A DNA stretch of 64,000 bases from Diplonema papillatum. Taxonomy: Eukaryota; Euglenozoa; Diplonemea; Diplonemida; Diplonemidae. The notes beneath the pieces were generated by a model. That model was not told where the DNA came from. It was given only the letters and a program-made list of their open reading frames with translations, and made no database searches. Position numbers and translations under genes: made by a program. The stretch covers positions 248,001 through 312,000 of the forward strand of contig JAPJBO010000010.1 of NCBI GenBank assembly GCA_030068145.1, given 5' to 3'. Below, one piece after another: positions 1 through 11,415 of the stretch (position 1 is the stretch's first letter; each line of letters begins with the position of its first letter).

Positions 1-121
1 ACTTGGTTTAGCACTGAGTTTTGCAGGCCTCAGTGCTAAACCAAGTGGTTGTGGACAAGTGCAAGTGCCACGAAGGCACGCGAGCACTGGTTTGGCAGGC
101 CAAGATCGTGGCTTCAGCGAA

Positions 122-333
122 TGGAAAATACTCGGAGGGGCCGCCTGGTGCCTACTTTCGACGGGAGGCTAGATGCAACTGCAGATGGGTCTTTTCGTTG
201 AACGCTTCCGTCCGACACTAAACCCAGATTTACCTGTGTTTCGCGTGGGCTACAGCATATTTCCCCCCCCCCCTCCTCCTTGCAACGAGTGGTCTCCGAG
301 TATTTCCTACATAGCAGGTGCTTATTCGGGAAA
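122..333 (+). repeat. R1 repeat, copy 1 (diverged)
   Basis: This is a diverged member of the roughly 230-bp R1 family. It starts with the AAATACTCG motif, passes through GTTGAACGCTTCCG and CTAAACCCAGATTTACCTG, and ends in the TTTCCTACATAGCAGGTGCT motif. A C-rich expansion interrupts its middle. Confidence 0.75.
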
Positions 334-445
334 ACCCCCACTTCAGACGGTGCACCAGAGGCTGCTGGCACTTGGTCACGCATGCCACTTTACCTCCCCG
401 CTTTTCGGTTGGTGTTGTTCCTGGGTTTTTCACGAAGCACAGTAC

Positions 446-960
446 GCGAACATTTCCGGCCTTGGAGCTTGTACGGATAAAGCAACGGACGACGATGGCA
501 TCAACTGTATCAATTATGATGAAAATCCTCGAGGGACGGCCTTGTGCTCATTTCGAAGGAGGCTAGAGGGGGAGAAAACAACACAACTACAAAGTGGGTC
601 TTTTTTGTTGAACGCTTACGCCCGCCACTAAACCCAGATTTACCTGTGTTTCGTGTGGGCTACAGCACACTTACCTCCTTTGATCTATCGCAACTGGCAG
701 TCTCCTCCAGCATTTCCTACAAAGCAGGTGCGTATACAAAAAATACGATATGAGAAAAGGCTGCAGCAAGAAGACTTTCTTGTTTCTCGCGTACAGGGTG
801 TCGCCGGGTGAAGGTCTTGAGTCTTCTTCTTGGACTGTTTCCTGCACTGTCAGCCTTTCCTCGGCTTCGTTCCAACTTTCATGCGCAACCGTTGTTCCGG
901 AAATGTTCGATTCACAAAAAGCTGAAACAGCTTACAAAGAGGCACTCGCAGCGTCACGCA
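446..960 (+). repeat. R15 repeat, interrupted by R1 copy 2
   Basis: The left part (446-523) and right part (about 746-960) match one continuous stretch at 59332-59540, sharing ACATTTCCGG, GCAACGGACGA, ACTTTCTTGTT and TTCCGGAAATGTTC. A third partial copy lies at about 27262-27345. The 59-kb copy therefore acts as an empty site for the R1 element inserted here after GATGAAAAT. Confidence 0.65.
524..745 (+). repeat. R1 repeat, copy 2
   Basis: This is a near-full R1 copy inserted in R15. It runs from CCTCGAGGGACGGCC to GCAGGTGCGTATACAAAAAA. It matches copies 4, 7, 8, 10 and 14 closely across its length. Confidence 0.85.
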
Positions 961-3831
961 AAAACACAAAAAAGGAACAAAAAAAATGTGAGAAGCGTGG
1001 TTGCCAGCTAAAAGAATGTCGAGTATTGTTCTGGTGTGTGTCCGGAGACCCGTCGATTCGCGTCTCGGCTGGGACTCTCAGTCGGGGGTACAGGTGGGTG
1101 GCGCAAGTTGGATATCGATCCTCCTGGCTTGCGGGAGCGCGCAAAGCCGAGCTTTGGTCGGGCGAGCCCTTCTGGAGAACGGCCCACTCACACACGCGGA
1201 ACACACGCCTTTTCGTCGTTTTTCAGTGTTGTGCACTGAGCGACGGCCTCTGGGCAGTGTGGACGGGCCTCCGCGCACTCACACGACATCCGCACACCCC
1301 CTTCGTAGGAACAACAGAAGCCTGAACTTTCAGCGTTTCCAACTGCGACATTCCGGCGCTGCGTGTAGTGGGTCTGGTCGGCGTGAAGCTCTGCACGAAG
1401 CCGCAGAGAAACTGACGCGGCAATCGGTTTTCGCGCTTTCACGATCACCAGCCGAGAGGTACTTCTGATAACCCCGCGCATTGCAGCAAGCGGATTCCCA
1501 ATCTTTCTGGTGGACGGCGGAAGGTAACGAAAAGTGGCTGAGTCGCAGCTCTGGATAGTCGGAGAGAAAAAGGAAACACCTGTTCTCGCGTTTCTTCGCT
1601 TTTTCTCACGAAAAGAGGGGTATATGTCTGACGACGTACCCATGAATCGCGCACCAGACACACGGGAGGAACAGCTCGCTGACAACGTCTCTGCGGCACG
1701 TCGCAGTACCATTTGGATGTGGCGCAGCAGCTCTGCCTGCGCTGGCTGCGCACAAGCAAGGACCATTCGGGGCCTTCAATGGGGCCACAAGTCCGGAAAA
1801 CGAGAGGGCTCGTATAGTGTACATGATCATTTTGGACGTCTCGACACCCGAAAATGCTTCCCAAGTCCCAATTGAGGGCATTGCGCACACTCGTTCAAAT
1901 GAGAGGAACAAGAAAATCACCCGGGCACACGCACGATATCGCTTCGTTTCAAATACATGCAGCACGGGGTCTGCGAAGGAATTTTTGGAGAAGGAGGGGG
2001 TGGTGGTGGGGAAGAATAATTCAAGTGGTAGCCGCTGAAGGAGAAGGCCCGGAACCATGAAAAATGGAAGAAAGGCATTCGGAGGTCGAAAGGAAAAAAA
2101 AAAAGGAAAGAAGGGGGGAGAGTCGAGGAGATAACAGGGCAGACGCAGAACATTGCAGCTCGCGATGGTCACTCCGGCCGGCGGTCAACCGATCGCGGAC
2201 CTCCGACGGCCGTTGTCTTTTCCTTCTCATATTTCTTTTTGCGACAAAGCAACGTAATCAGGGTATTAGCTTCGACTTGCTGGAGGGCTTACAAATTCGG
2301 ACTGCTGTTGGCGGCAGTGTATTGAGCTTGGCTCGGTTGCCAGACCCGTGCCCTCGACGAATGCGGAAGTCGTTGGTGCTGCGCACTTCCCACCAAGCGG
2401 TACTGTTGGTCAGCAGTGACTTGCGCCTACTAAGCATTCCTCATTCAAGGAGAATTGCAGTCATCGATCCTCATCACGACACAAGTTCAAAATATTTCCC
2501 ATCTCTTCAAGAAAGGTAGCCGGAAGGCTCTCAAACTCGTTTAATGCGTCATTGTAGTGCGCGTGCAGCCGCTCCTTCGCATGGTCCCCCCGGCATAAAA
2601 AGAGCAACTTTTTTTGCCTCTCGGCGGTTTGCAGATTCGGAACTTCCAACGTCCAAAACAGCAATGTGAAGCTAATACCGTGCCGTAGTAGGCTGAGCTA
2701 CTGGTTGAAACAGAAGAGCCGAAAGCTCTCCTCCGGAAGTGCACAGTCCCACCTCCCTCATATGAGTATCTCAAAAATACCTTAGAAACTGTGCCCATTT
2801 TTAATTTGCGACCAGGCGTTGCCATCAGTATAGACTTTCTCCGACGTGCTGCAATTCCTGCTTGGGGGGACACAAACCCCCATAAAATCAAAAATTTTGG
2901 AGACATAGAAGCCTCGCGGGAGTCATCGACTGGCCAATCCGAGCTCAGAAACTTCGTGTAGGAACGGTACGGGTCAGCGACACCCGCGTGGCAACGCCGT
3001 TGTCGCGAATTAAAAATTTCGTTGACCGCACTACCCTGAGCCCAAAACCTGGACGGTTTCAGGTGGCAAATTTGCAAATGATCATGATCAGAAGGTCCTA
3101 CTTGGGCGGTTCAGTTTCCTCACACATTGCATGTGGCTAACAATTTCTGAGGTATTTTTGAGACGTACTCATATATCTTCCCTTCCCACCACGAGTGTAC
3201 TGAGTGGGCCGTTAAAAGCTCAGCATCGTTTCACACTGCGCAAACCCTTCAGGTCTCGAAAAGGACGAAAACGGGCAGGGTCTCGAATGCCGTGCTAACC
3301 TTGCAGCCTTTTTCGTCTTGTTTCTTTTTGCGTGATTGTAGTACTGCCCATCCCCCCCCGAGAAAGCCTTGTGCGGGATTTTCACGACCGGCCTTCCGTG
3401 CAGAGGGGGAAGAATGAAGTAGCGAGATGCTTTGCCAAAAGGCAAAACGGGTGAGCACACGCTTCTGTCGTCCCCACCCCCTTTTTGCTGGTCCCCTCCA
3501 CGCCCTCCCAATATGCTGTTGGCTGACAGTCGGGTTGCGGGCTCTTGCCGAGCCCCCGAGCCCATTGGGAACTGACCCCGCCAAAGAGCTGAGCGCCCCA
3601 CTGGCAGCTGGAACGCGGAAAATGGATGACGCCCGCCTCGCGTCCTTATGCGCGATTTTCACTCGTTGCCTTCTGGATTCCGGCCAGTAAGTTTATCGTT
3701 TCGGATCCGGGATGCTGGTATCCGCGCCGGCTCTGCGTGCGCGCACGCAGAGATCCGTTGGAGGCGTTTAGCACACGGGAGAGAAGAAAAAGAGGCAGAG
3801 AGAGAGAGAGAGCTTATGAAGACTCGCAGCC

Positions 3832-6800
3832 TTACTTCTCGAACAACGCAGCCAAATCCGCCAGAGCTTGGTGGATCTGCTTCTGCATGCGAGCGGAGTC
3901 GGTGGTAGAGTGCTTCTTCTTAGACGACACGTGGAAGAAGAATCGCAGCTCACCGCTGATGCTGTACGAAACGCCGTACCCATCGTCGGCGACAGGGCCG
4001 AAACCGCCGGAAGGCGAGTAGTAGACGTCGCCGCTGTCGTTGTTCGGCCAGAGGCCGCTCGGCGTCTGCCTTTGCGGGACCTGCGACGTTGACAGCTTCC
4101 ACGGCGAGGTGAGGGCCTTCTTCAAGAAGGGCGCTTCGATGTTTTTACCGACCGCGACGACGTAAAGAGCGAACAAGTGCCTGTCGACTCCATGGCCCGT
4201 CATCGCCAATCGGCTGGTGTTGACGTGCCTCTCGGAAGAGGCCTTCAGCAGCTTGATGCACTCCTCTTTTGTAGACGACTTGTTTTCCATCGCCCTCACG
4301 AATGCGCACGACTCGGCGGAGCATGATCGGATGGTTTCGGTCCTGCCTTCGTAGAACAACCTGGTCATGCTGCTCTCGTACGTGAGGTCGAAGCGCCCCT
4401 GGTCACGGAAGTACGCCAGTTGCAACGCAGCCTGGATCCAAGCGTCTGGCGACACACCTGCCTTCTTGACGAGGTTCTTCCCGTACTTGTCGTGCATCGT
4501 CACCTTCAAGTCGAGGTCGTTCATCGCGGCAACCGCGCCAGCTTCGGCCTTGTCGATTTCTGCCTGCAACTCCGGTGTGATGCGCCACTGCAGCAGCTGC
4601 GTGGCACGCATGTTGGCCGTGTCAGGCATGGTTCTCGGGCCCCACGGGATGTCGGACCACTTGAACGTCCCCTTCGGCGAGATTTCACTGTTCAGGTCTC
4701 CCGACTTGGTGTACAGCATGTGGCTCGACTTGGCTTCGCACGCCAGGCACCACTCAAACAAGTGGGCGATGACGGGTGCGTCGGCCCACGTGTGCTCGGT
4801 GTGGATCCCCGCCTTTCCATTCCTGTGTCGAAAGTTGTTCATCAAGTTTGCCTACACCTAACCATATACGCGTGGACACACTCTCGCTAAGGGGGGACAC
4901 CTAACCCTATACGACCTTTTGATGATAGGACATTTTCCACACAGAAAAAGAGTCGTTCAGCAAAGTGGTGATTCTGTGTAACCGACGGTCTCCCCTCCCA
5001 GGGGGTTGACGTGTCGTCTGCCTCATCTTGTGTCGAGATGCTGAATTTGATAGCGGCGTGTGCATACTTGAAGACGACAAACGAGAACGATTTGTCGCAC
5101 CACCTGTCGGTACCGTCGCTGCAGAAGAGACCCATGGCGGCGTCGTCGAAGGTCTTTGGCGAGTTGTCATCCAGGTTGACGATGAACATCGCACGCTCGA
5201 TGTGGTCCAGCGTCTGCCTGTTGTGGCGAGAGCCCAAGTCAACCAGATGCTCCTCACGGACGGCCGCCCAGGTGGCTCTGTCGAGGGTCGTCAAAGCCGC
5301 GATCTTCGTCGGCTGAGGTTGCGAGTCTTCGTGGCTCTCCACGATGCCTTGCAGCAAGCTCATGATTTCCGTCGGAGTGAGAATGCGCCTCGTGTCGTCC
5401 GTGAAGGGCACAAGCGAGTAATACACTCCCCTGTGCGTGTGGGTGTTTATACGGACCGGCTTATTCAATGGAAGTTAGAGGGGAAGCACACTACAACTAC
5501 AAACGGGTTCTTAATGGTCAGAAGTACCTGTTTCGTGATGGCTCCACACCACATTCCCTCCTTTGAGGTTTTGCAACTGGCGGCCTCTAGTGATTCCTAC
5601 AACACAGCTTACTCACAGAAATAGGTCTTTGCAACGACCGTATTTGACGCTGCATTACTCCCTGTCTAGAGGTATAGTTCGCTTGAGAATCCGGGATTAT
5701 AGAGTCTCCGGGTGACCTTCGTCGAATGGGTTCTTTTAAAGTTAATACGCACTGGGTGGGTTTGGGGGGCATGCATGGCTTCTTTCGTGTACACTTTACT
5801 TGCTCGCTTGGCAAGTCAGGTTCGAAAATACTCGAGGGACTGCCTTGTGCTTACTTCGAAGGAGGCTAGAGGGGGAGAAACAATACAACTACAAAATGGG
5901 TCTTTTTTGTTGAACGCTTACGCCCGCCACTGAACCCAGATTCACCTGTGTTTCGTGTGGGCTACAGCACATTTACCTCCTTTGATCTTTTGCAACTGGC
6001 AGCCTCCTCAAGTATTTCCTACAAAGCAGGTGCTTATACAAAACAATTTGTTGTGACCGACACCAAGTTCTCCCAGGATAGATTTTTGGGGTCGTTCTGC
6101 TGTGCGGGCGGCTGTTTGTGGGAGCACAGATTCGTGTCTTTCGGCAATGCTATCGAGTGGCCATTGACCTTTTTCCGTTGAAACTTGTCGCAGCCGCCCT
6201 GGGCGAGAGAGTTGAAGTATGGTTGAAGATGAAATAGCGGTGAGAAAATTAGAGGGCGTACTTGTAGATGACAACGATGTGGCGCGATTCGTCCATGTCC
6301 CAGCAGCGCAACGTGTCGCACTCCCGCCCCGGAATGCGAACGCAGTTGAATGCCATGGTGTACTGGTCCATGCACAGGGGGACCAGGTTGTTGATGCGGT
6401 ACGGAGGGAGCCTCTCCCTGTCAATGAGCTGTCGGGCGAGAAGCCAGTGGTGGATGATTACAGCCGCACGGGGCAGCTGCTTGTTGGTCGGGATGACGTC
6501 GAAGTTGCCATCTGCGATTCCGTAGAAGTTCGAGTTCACGAACAGCGAAGAACGGCCGCGCAGGTAGACGAACCGAATCCACCAGTCCGTGACGTAGTTG
6601 CGGCTGAGGAGCGACTTAGTCCACAGGTAAGACTGCAGCGTAGAGGCGGTACCTGTCTTCACGAACGCGTGCGCCTCCTCGGTGAGCTCAGCGAATTCGC
6701 TTTCGGACATCACAGGCTTCATGCTCACCAGAAACTGGTCGACTGTTTCCTGAACACGCGGGGGCTTCAAGCTTGGAAGCGCGTATTGGAACGCAAACAG

Positions 6801-7364
6801 CAGCGGCTTGCCGGCAACCAGGCCTCTGTTCAAGTAGCCGTACTTCAAGCACGCGGCCCAGATCTTGGTCATGTTCGAAGTCTGGCCTCTCTCCTCGAAG
6901 AGCCACCCGTGGTACGACAGCAGCATGCGCAGGAAGCATTTTTGGATGAAGACCGTGACCAGAATCACTGCCGAAGCAGTGGTCGTCGCCAGGTACGCCA
7001 CGCGCACGGGCGTCGGGAGGAGCTTCGTGAAGGGGAGCAGGCTGTCAACAGACCAGATGACGTCAGCGAGGCGCCCGGAGCGCAGCCAGTGTTCGGTCGG
7101 TCTGCCGGAGACGTACGCCGCGAAGCCGGCGATGAAGCCGATGACGAAGCGGGGGCGCAGGGGCCACAGCAGTGTCTGCACCTGCGTCCGGGTTTCGTGG
7201 ACGAGCCTCTTCAGACTCTTCCACAAGAAGTACGGGTGCGGCACGTAGAGCACGAACCCGTCCGAGCTCATCGCGACTTGCGTCGTGTGCAGCGCAGGGT
7301 CCACTCTGAACGAGTGCAGCCCGATGGCTGGCACCGGGCGGCATGCTGCACGCGCTTCTGCCAT
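3832..7364 (-). CDS. CPT1: Carnitine O-palmitoyltransferase 1 (CPT1), three exons
   Basis: CPT1 moves long-chain acyl groups from CoA to carnitine at the mitochondrial outer membrane, the entry step of fatty-acid import. I place exons at 7364-6262, 5430-5068 and 4822-3832, which gives 818 residues; animal CPT1 has about 773. Both introns are phase 2 and join AA|GTACGC or AA|GTATGC to CACAG|G. The joins read RHIVVIYK-GVYYSL and FVVFK-NGKAGIH, as in the family. Residues about 72-88 and 120-140 are the two membrane segments that mark CPT1 rather than CPT2. The block MLLSYHGWLFEE follows them, then NYVTDWW..YLRGR. The catalytic histidine is in the EHTWADAP motif (about residue 499). Further motifs are YESSMTRLFYEGRTET, TGHGVDRHL and GGFGPVADDGYGVSY. 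Intron 1 carries two antisense R1 copies. Confidence 0.95.
4823..5067 (-). other. CPT1 intron 2 (245 bp)
   Basis: The boundaries are AA|GTATGC and CACAG|G, phase 2. I see no recognisable repeat inside. Confidence 0.85.
5468..5622 (+). repeat. R1 repeat, copy 3 (degenerate, intronic)
   Basis: It keeps CACTACAACTACAAACGGG, ACCTGTTTCGTG, CCTCCTTTGAGGTTTTGCAA and a decayed TTCCTACAACACAGC end. The middle is deleted. It lies in CPT1 intron 1, antisense to the gene. Confidence 0.65.
5822..6043 (+). repeat. R1 repeat, copy 4 (intact, intronic)
   Basis: This is a full-length copy in CPT1 intron 1, antisense to the gene. Its 5' end GAAATACTCGAGGGACTGCC is inverted near the 3' end as GGCAGCCTCCTCAAGTATTTCC. 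A constant tail, TACAAAGCAGGTGCTTATAC plus A's, follows. Confidence 0.9.
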
Positions 7365-8936
7365 GGCAACGCTTTTGTAATCCCCGCTCTGCTCACGTGT
7401 TCGTGTATTGTGTTTACATAGAAATGCAAAGAAATGGAAATGGGGGAGCGTAAGGCTTCACGTACGGGATTGCAGTCTATCGTCACAGATTGTTGCTGCA
7501 TAACATGGACTAGTGGAACCTTGCAGAAACTGGTCCTCTGTGCTCTTTTTTCTTCACCCGCGGTGTTGTGCGCACCTCGTTCTTCGTTTCTTGTGGAAAC
7601 TCGGACAACATATCGCTTTGACCAACATCTGTTCTGTCCTGCCTGCGTTGTGGCCGGACTTGAGAAGAAATGCGTAGTTTTGTCTTATTCTAGACTGTTT
7701 CTTTTACTTGTTAGTTGTCGACAACTCTTTTTGTATTGCGGTGTCATTCAGATGTAAATCCAAAGCCGCCCACGTCAAAATTTGTTAAGCATTGAGTTCT
7801 TTTAAGTACATGAACCACATGGATTAGCATGCCCTGTTAAGCAGCGGCTGCCAAAAATTGCCTGACCCATGATCAAAGAAAAGGAGGAGAAAACGAGAGT
7901 ATGGACGCACGCCGTGCGCGAGACTACCAGCTGCTTGCCGACGGAAATCGTGAGGGGATGGGGTTCCTCTTCCTTTTCTCCTCATTGATTGTGTGCGCGA
8001 AAAGGGGGAAACAGACTGAAACGAGAACAAAGAAGCAGGGCAAGCTGATGCGGAAAGTGATGGGGTCGTCGAGAAGAATACCAAGGCAAGCGGGGGAGGT
8101 ACAATGACAAAAGAAGAACAAAACGAAAATAAAAGGGGGAAGAGGGGGAGTAGAGGTGACGTATTTTTGGTTTACTCTTTTTTTTTTTTTTTTTGCTCTT
8201 TTTTTGTCGTCGACTACTCGTTGCGAAGCGCGCTGATGATATCGTGTTTTCTTTGGGAGGGCTAGAATGCTTGCTTCGTAATTGTACGCCGCGAAATGGA
8301 GCGCAACCAAGGTTTACGTCGTGTGCGGCTGAAAAGTCAAAACTTGATTTTACGGAGGTCGAATAAAGTGGTCCACGCGTTTATGAAATCACTGCGCCAG
8401 AAATCGCACAAAAGCTCCCAATCGCGACAACAAGTAGCTGTAAAACCGAAAGAGAGCCCTGGCAGTATATGGGAGGCCAACGATCATGTACACTCAGCAA
8501 CAGGCTAACTTACTCCGGCACGTTCAAACCGTGGATACTGGATTCTTCAGCTCGAGAATTCAGTGCTCGATCGAGCACTCGAGCTTCCCGAATATCTCAA
8601 CGTCGAGCGTGCCAAACGACCGAGCTCCTCCATCGCAGACGGGTAGTACCAGATAGCCAGAACAGGAGTTGGTGCAGGTCTCCGGGTATTAAAACAGGCA
8701 GCCGGAACGCGCTGACGACATCGTGTTTCTTCTTTGGGGGAGGGCTACAGCGGTGCGGGATGGGCTCGATGGACACCGAAGTGCAGGTGGGTCGAGCCAG
8801 CCAAGAGAGCGGCCACGGGAAGTCGCGCATGTCCGCAGGCATGAGCAATCCGCAAACCGGTCACACGCGAGCTGAGATGGCGACGACGATCCCTTTCTGC
8901 GCTGGGCCTCAGCAGGCCGTGCACAACTCCGTATAG
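7365..8936. other. Intergenic, CPT1 5' side
   Basis: This lies between the DDX56 3' repeats and the CPT1 start. Apart from a poly-T run (about 8178-8194) I see no gene, RNA or named repeat. If transcription is polycistronic, a trans-splice acceptor should lie between 7365 and about 7500, but I cannot assign it. Confidence 0.5.
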
Positions 8937-9515
8937 GTTTTCCCGACAGGCTTACCAACCAATGCAATAGTTGAACCGGGACCTGGACGGCACGAGGGTG
9001 TCCCGTACGACGAGCTTATCCAAATGAAAACACGAATCGAACGGCTGAAAACTTATGCCTTGGTCGCCGACTTCGAGCTTTTCTCGACAGGCTTGTTCCT
9101 AACAACTCGTTGTTCGACGAGTAAGACCTAGTCTGGACGGCACGTTGTGTCGCCCTTTTTGCGGTTGAGGATTCTTCTTGACGAGGTTCATCCAACGGCA
9201 AAGCACGAAGCGAACGGCTGAACACACATGTTCTGGTCGCCTTTTTCGAGTCCTTTTTTCTCGACAGGCTTGTACCTAACAACTTGTTCGACGACCTTCG
9301 CACTCGAACCGAGCCTGGACGGCACGTGGTGCCGCCCTGTGCGGTGACGAGGTTCATCCAAACCAACGCACGAAGCGAACGGCTGAAAACCCGTGTTCTG
9401 GCCGCCTTTTCCGAGTTATTTTCTCAGGCTTCGTTCCTGGCAAACCTTCGCCCGTAGCAAACATCCTCCGAACCGAGCCCTGGGACGGCACGCGGCGCGG
9501 CCCTCTACGGCTGCG
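8937..9515. repeat. Imperfect tandem repeat, about 165-bp unit, 3.5 copies
   Basis: Units start near 8937, 9079, 9250 and 9419. Each reads CGACAGGCTT, then CCTGGACGGCACG, then GACGAGGTTCATCCAA, ACGAAGCGAACGGCTGAA and a GTTCTGGTCGCC end. The last unit runs into the final codons and stop region of the DDX56 gene. The array thus forms that gene's 3' flank. Confidence 0.75.
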
Positions 9516-11415
9516 CGGGGCTTTTTCTAACGACCTTCCTCCTGATGATTCTCTTCTTCTTCGCCGGCGGCTCGGCGTCGGCGTCGTCGAGGGGCTTGAG
9601 CAGTTGGAGGGGGTCGCGGCGGCGGCGCTTCTTCGTCTTCGGCAGTTTGGCGGCGTCGCCCGAGTCGCTGGAGTCCTCTTCGGTCGGGTGCGCGACAGCG
9701 GACTGCGTCGTCTCTTCGAGGGACGGGCATGTGGTCGAGATGTAGTCGGGGATGTACGAAAGGCTGCTCGCCTGGGTGCGCTGCGCCTTCGACTGCGGGG
9801 CCAGGTGCTTCAAGGCCGCGAGATCCTTCGGATTCGCGGCGAAGTGCCGCTTAAGGGCTTCCGACGTGATGGCCTCCTGCACCAGCTCCTGGACCTTGGC
9901 TGATTTCACCTCGCGCTTGGTGATGGACGTGAGGACGCTGTCGGTCCGGTAGAGCAGCTTGAACGCCTCGGTTTTTTTTTCGCCGTCCGCGATGGGGTGC
10001 AGCGTGATGCTCTGCCCCCGCGACTGCAGGTAGTCGTTGAGGTACGAGACCCACCCGCGGTCGGTCGCGTCGTCGTGCGTCACGAACGTGACCGCCAGCC
10101 CGTGCTTCCCAGCCCGCCCGGTGCGGCCGATGCGGTGCACGTAGCTCTTGCACCCCGCCTCTGTCATCTCGGTACCCTCAAACGTGTCGAAGTTCACGAC
10201 GCACGCCACCTCCCGGAAGTCGATCCCCCGCGAAACCCCGTAATCGCCCGCCGCCGCGGCGGCGGCGGGGGGGGCGCTGCCTGCCGGCGCGTCCGGCGCC
10301 GCGGGCTGCTTCTTCTTCTTCTTCTTCTTCGACGGCGCCGCCGCCGCCGGCTCCGCGGCCTGCTGCCGCGCCTGCTGCTGCTGCTGCTGCTGGACCTCGC
10401 GTTTGAGCGACTCGTCCGTCGCGATCAGGAGGTGGAACTCGCCAGTGTTGAATTGCGCGACGATGTGGTTCCGGCTGTTGACGGGCACCTCGGCGTTGAG
10501 CACGGCCGCGCGGTATGCGAAGCGGTCGAGGAAGATTTTGAGCTTGTACGCCTTGTCGATCGAGTCGACGAAGATGAGCGTCTTACCGCCCATGTACCCG
10601 AGCCGGAGAAGCGCGTAGAGCAGGCAGTGCGCTTCGGACGCGTCATACACGGGTACGAACCGCTGGTCGATGAGGGGCGCAGACGCACCGGTCTCCTGCA
10701 AAGGGGCGGCGTCGGTGGGCTGGTCGTCGTCTTCTTCTTCGAGCTTGACGACGACGGGTCGGTTCAGGATCAGCCTTTTGAGTTCGAGAACGCCGGGAGA
10801 GAGCGTGGCGGACATGAGAAAGGATTGTGTCGTCGCGGGGTATGCGCAGCGAAGGCGGCGTACGACTGGCTGGGAGAGGAGGGCGTCAGCTTCGTCGATG
10901 ACGCAGACTTCGAGCTGGGAAAGGTCGACAAGCTTCTCCTTCAGGTACGCCTGGGCGGTCGCGGGAGTCGCCACGCAGATCTCGCAGCGGCCGCCGGACC
11001 AGTCGGCGGGCTCGGTGTTGCCGAAGTCTGCGACCTGCAGTTCTCCCTCGCAGAACTTGAGCAGCTCCCGGAAGTGCTGCGCGACTTGGTAGCAGAGCTC
11101 CTTCGACGGCACCAGCACCATGCCGCGGGCCGCGCTGCCGGCGCCGGCTGCCTTTGCCCGCTTGCCCCGCGCCGCGGTCGCCAGCAGCTTGTGGCACATC
11201 GGCAGGCTGTACGCCGCCGTCTTCCCGCTGCCCGTGCTGGCCCTCGCCAGGATGTCCTTCCCAGCCATCGCCAAGGGTATCGCCGACGCTTGGATCAGCG
11301 TCGGCGCCTTGAACCGCATCTTCTGCACGCCCTGCAGCAGCCGCGCGTCGAGCCCGAAGTCCTTCCAGCTCGCGGTCTTCTCATCTTCCTCCATGATAAG
11401 AGAAGAGAGAGACAT
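9505..11415 (-). CDS. DDX56: DEAD-box RNA helicase, DDX56/Dbp9 family
   Basis: A single exon of 636 codons encodes an ATP-dependent RNA helicase. DDX56/Dbp9 proteins act in the nucleolus in large-subunit ribosome assembly. The motifs run in order: aromatic/Q motif (WKDFGLDARLL..APTLIQ, about 17-42), Walker A ASTGSGKT (59-66), PSKEL (103-107), DEAD (174-177), SAT (202-204), TLIFVDS, then SRGIDF and HRIGRTGRAG. Between the helicase-domain-2 ATDE segment and SRGIDF sits a Q-, A- and K-rich insert. Human DDX56 and yeast Dbp9 also carry a charged insert at this point, which is why I assign this subfamily. The C-terminus is a basic KKRRRR/KKKR tail that suits nucleolar targeting. A pyrimidine-rich CCCGCAG about 65 nt upstream of the start could be a trans-splice acceptor. 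Confidence 0.93.
   Translation of the reverse strand: MSLSSLIMEEDEKTASWKDFGLDARLLQGVQKMRFKAPTLIQASAIPLAMAGKDILARASTGSGKTAAYSLPMCHKLLATAARGKRAKAAGAGSAARGMVLVPSKELCYQVAQHFRELLKFCEGELQVADFGNTEPADWSGGRCEICVATPATAQAYLKEKLVDLSQLEVCVIDEADALLSQPVVRRLRCAYPATTQSFLMSATLSPGVLELKRLILNRPVVVKLEEEDDDQPTDAAPLQETGASAPLIDQRFVPVYDASEAHCLLYALLRLGYMGGKTLIFVDSIDKAYKLKIFLDRFAYRAAVLNAEVPVNSRNHIVAQFNTGEFHLLIATDESLKREVQQQQQQQARQQAAEPAAAAPSKKKKKKKQPAAPDAPAGSAPPAAAAAAGDYGVSRGIDFREVACVVNFDTFEGTEMTEAGCKSYVHRIGRTGRAGKHGLAVTFVTHDDATDRGWVSYLNDYLQSRGQSITLHPIADGEKKTEAFKLLYRTDSVLTSITKREVKSAKVQELVQEAITSEALKRHFAANPKDLAALKHLAPQSKAQRTQASSLSYIPDYISTTCPSLEETTQSAVAHPTEEDSSDSGDAAKLPKTKKRRRRDPLQLLKPLDDADAEPPAKKKRIIRRKVVRKSPAQP

Larger units (their letters stand above)
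1..3831. other. Gene-free region 3' of CPT1
   Basis: I see no coding sequence here. Open frames are short, overlap on both strands and lack family resemblance. The region holds two R1 repeat copies (122-333 and 524-745) and an R15 repeat interrupted by the second copy. An R7 segment (2424-2580) recurs inverted near 31 kb. A short GA microsatellite (about 3795-3812) lies just beyond the CPT1 stop codon. Confidence 0.6.
5431..6261 (-). other. CPT1 intron 1 (831 bp) with repeats
   Basis: The boundaries are AA|GTACGC and CACAG|G, phase 2. The intron contains R1 copy 3 (5468-5622, degenerate) and R1 copy 4 (5822-6043, intact). Both are on the plus strand and so antisense to the gene. At 6046-6066 a GTGACCGACACCAAG segment matches the 3' end of the R4 repeat. 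Confidence 0.85.

Noticed and set aside
173-631. 152-codon plus-strand frame and similar frames ending NAYARH
   Set aside because: They cover R1 repeats. The recurring SFLLNAYARH peptide is only the translation of the repeat in several copies.
6219-7421. 400-codon plus-strand open frame
   Set aside because: It is the antisense of CPT1 exon 1 and reads as Val/Arg/Glu-rich shadow sequence with no family match.
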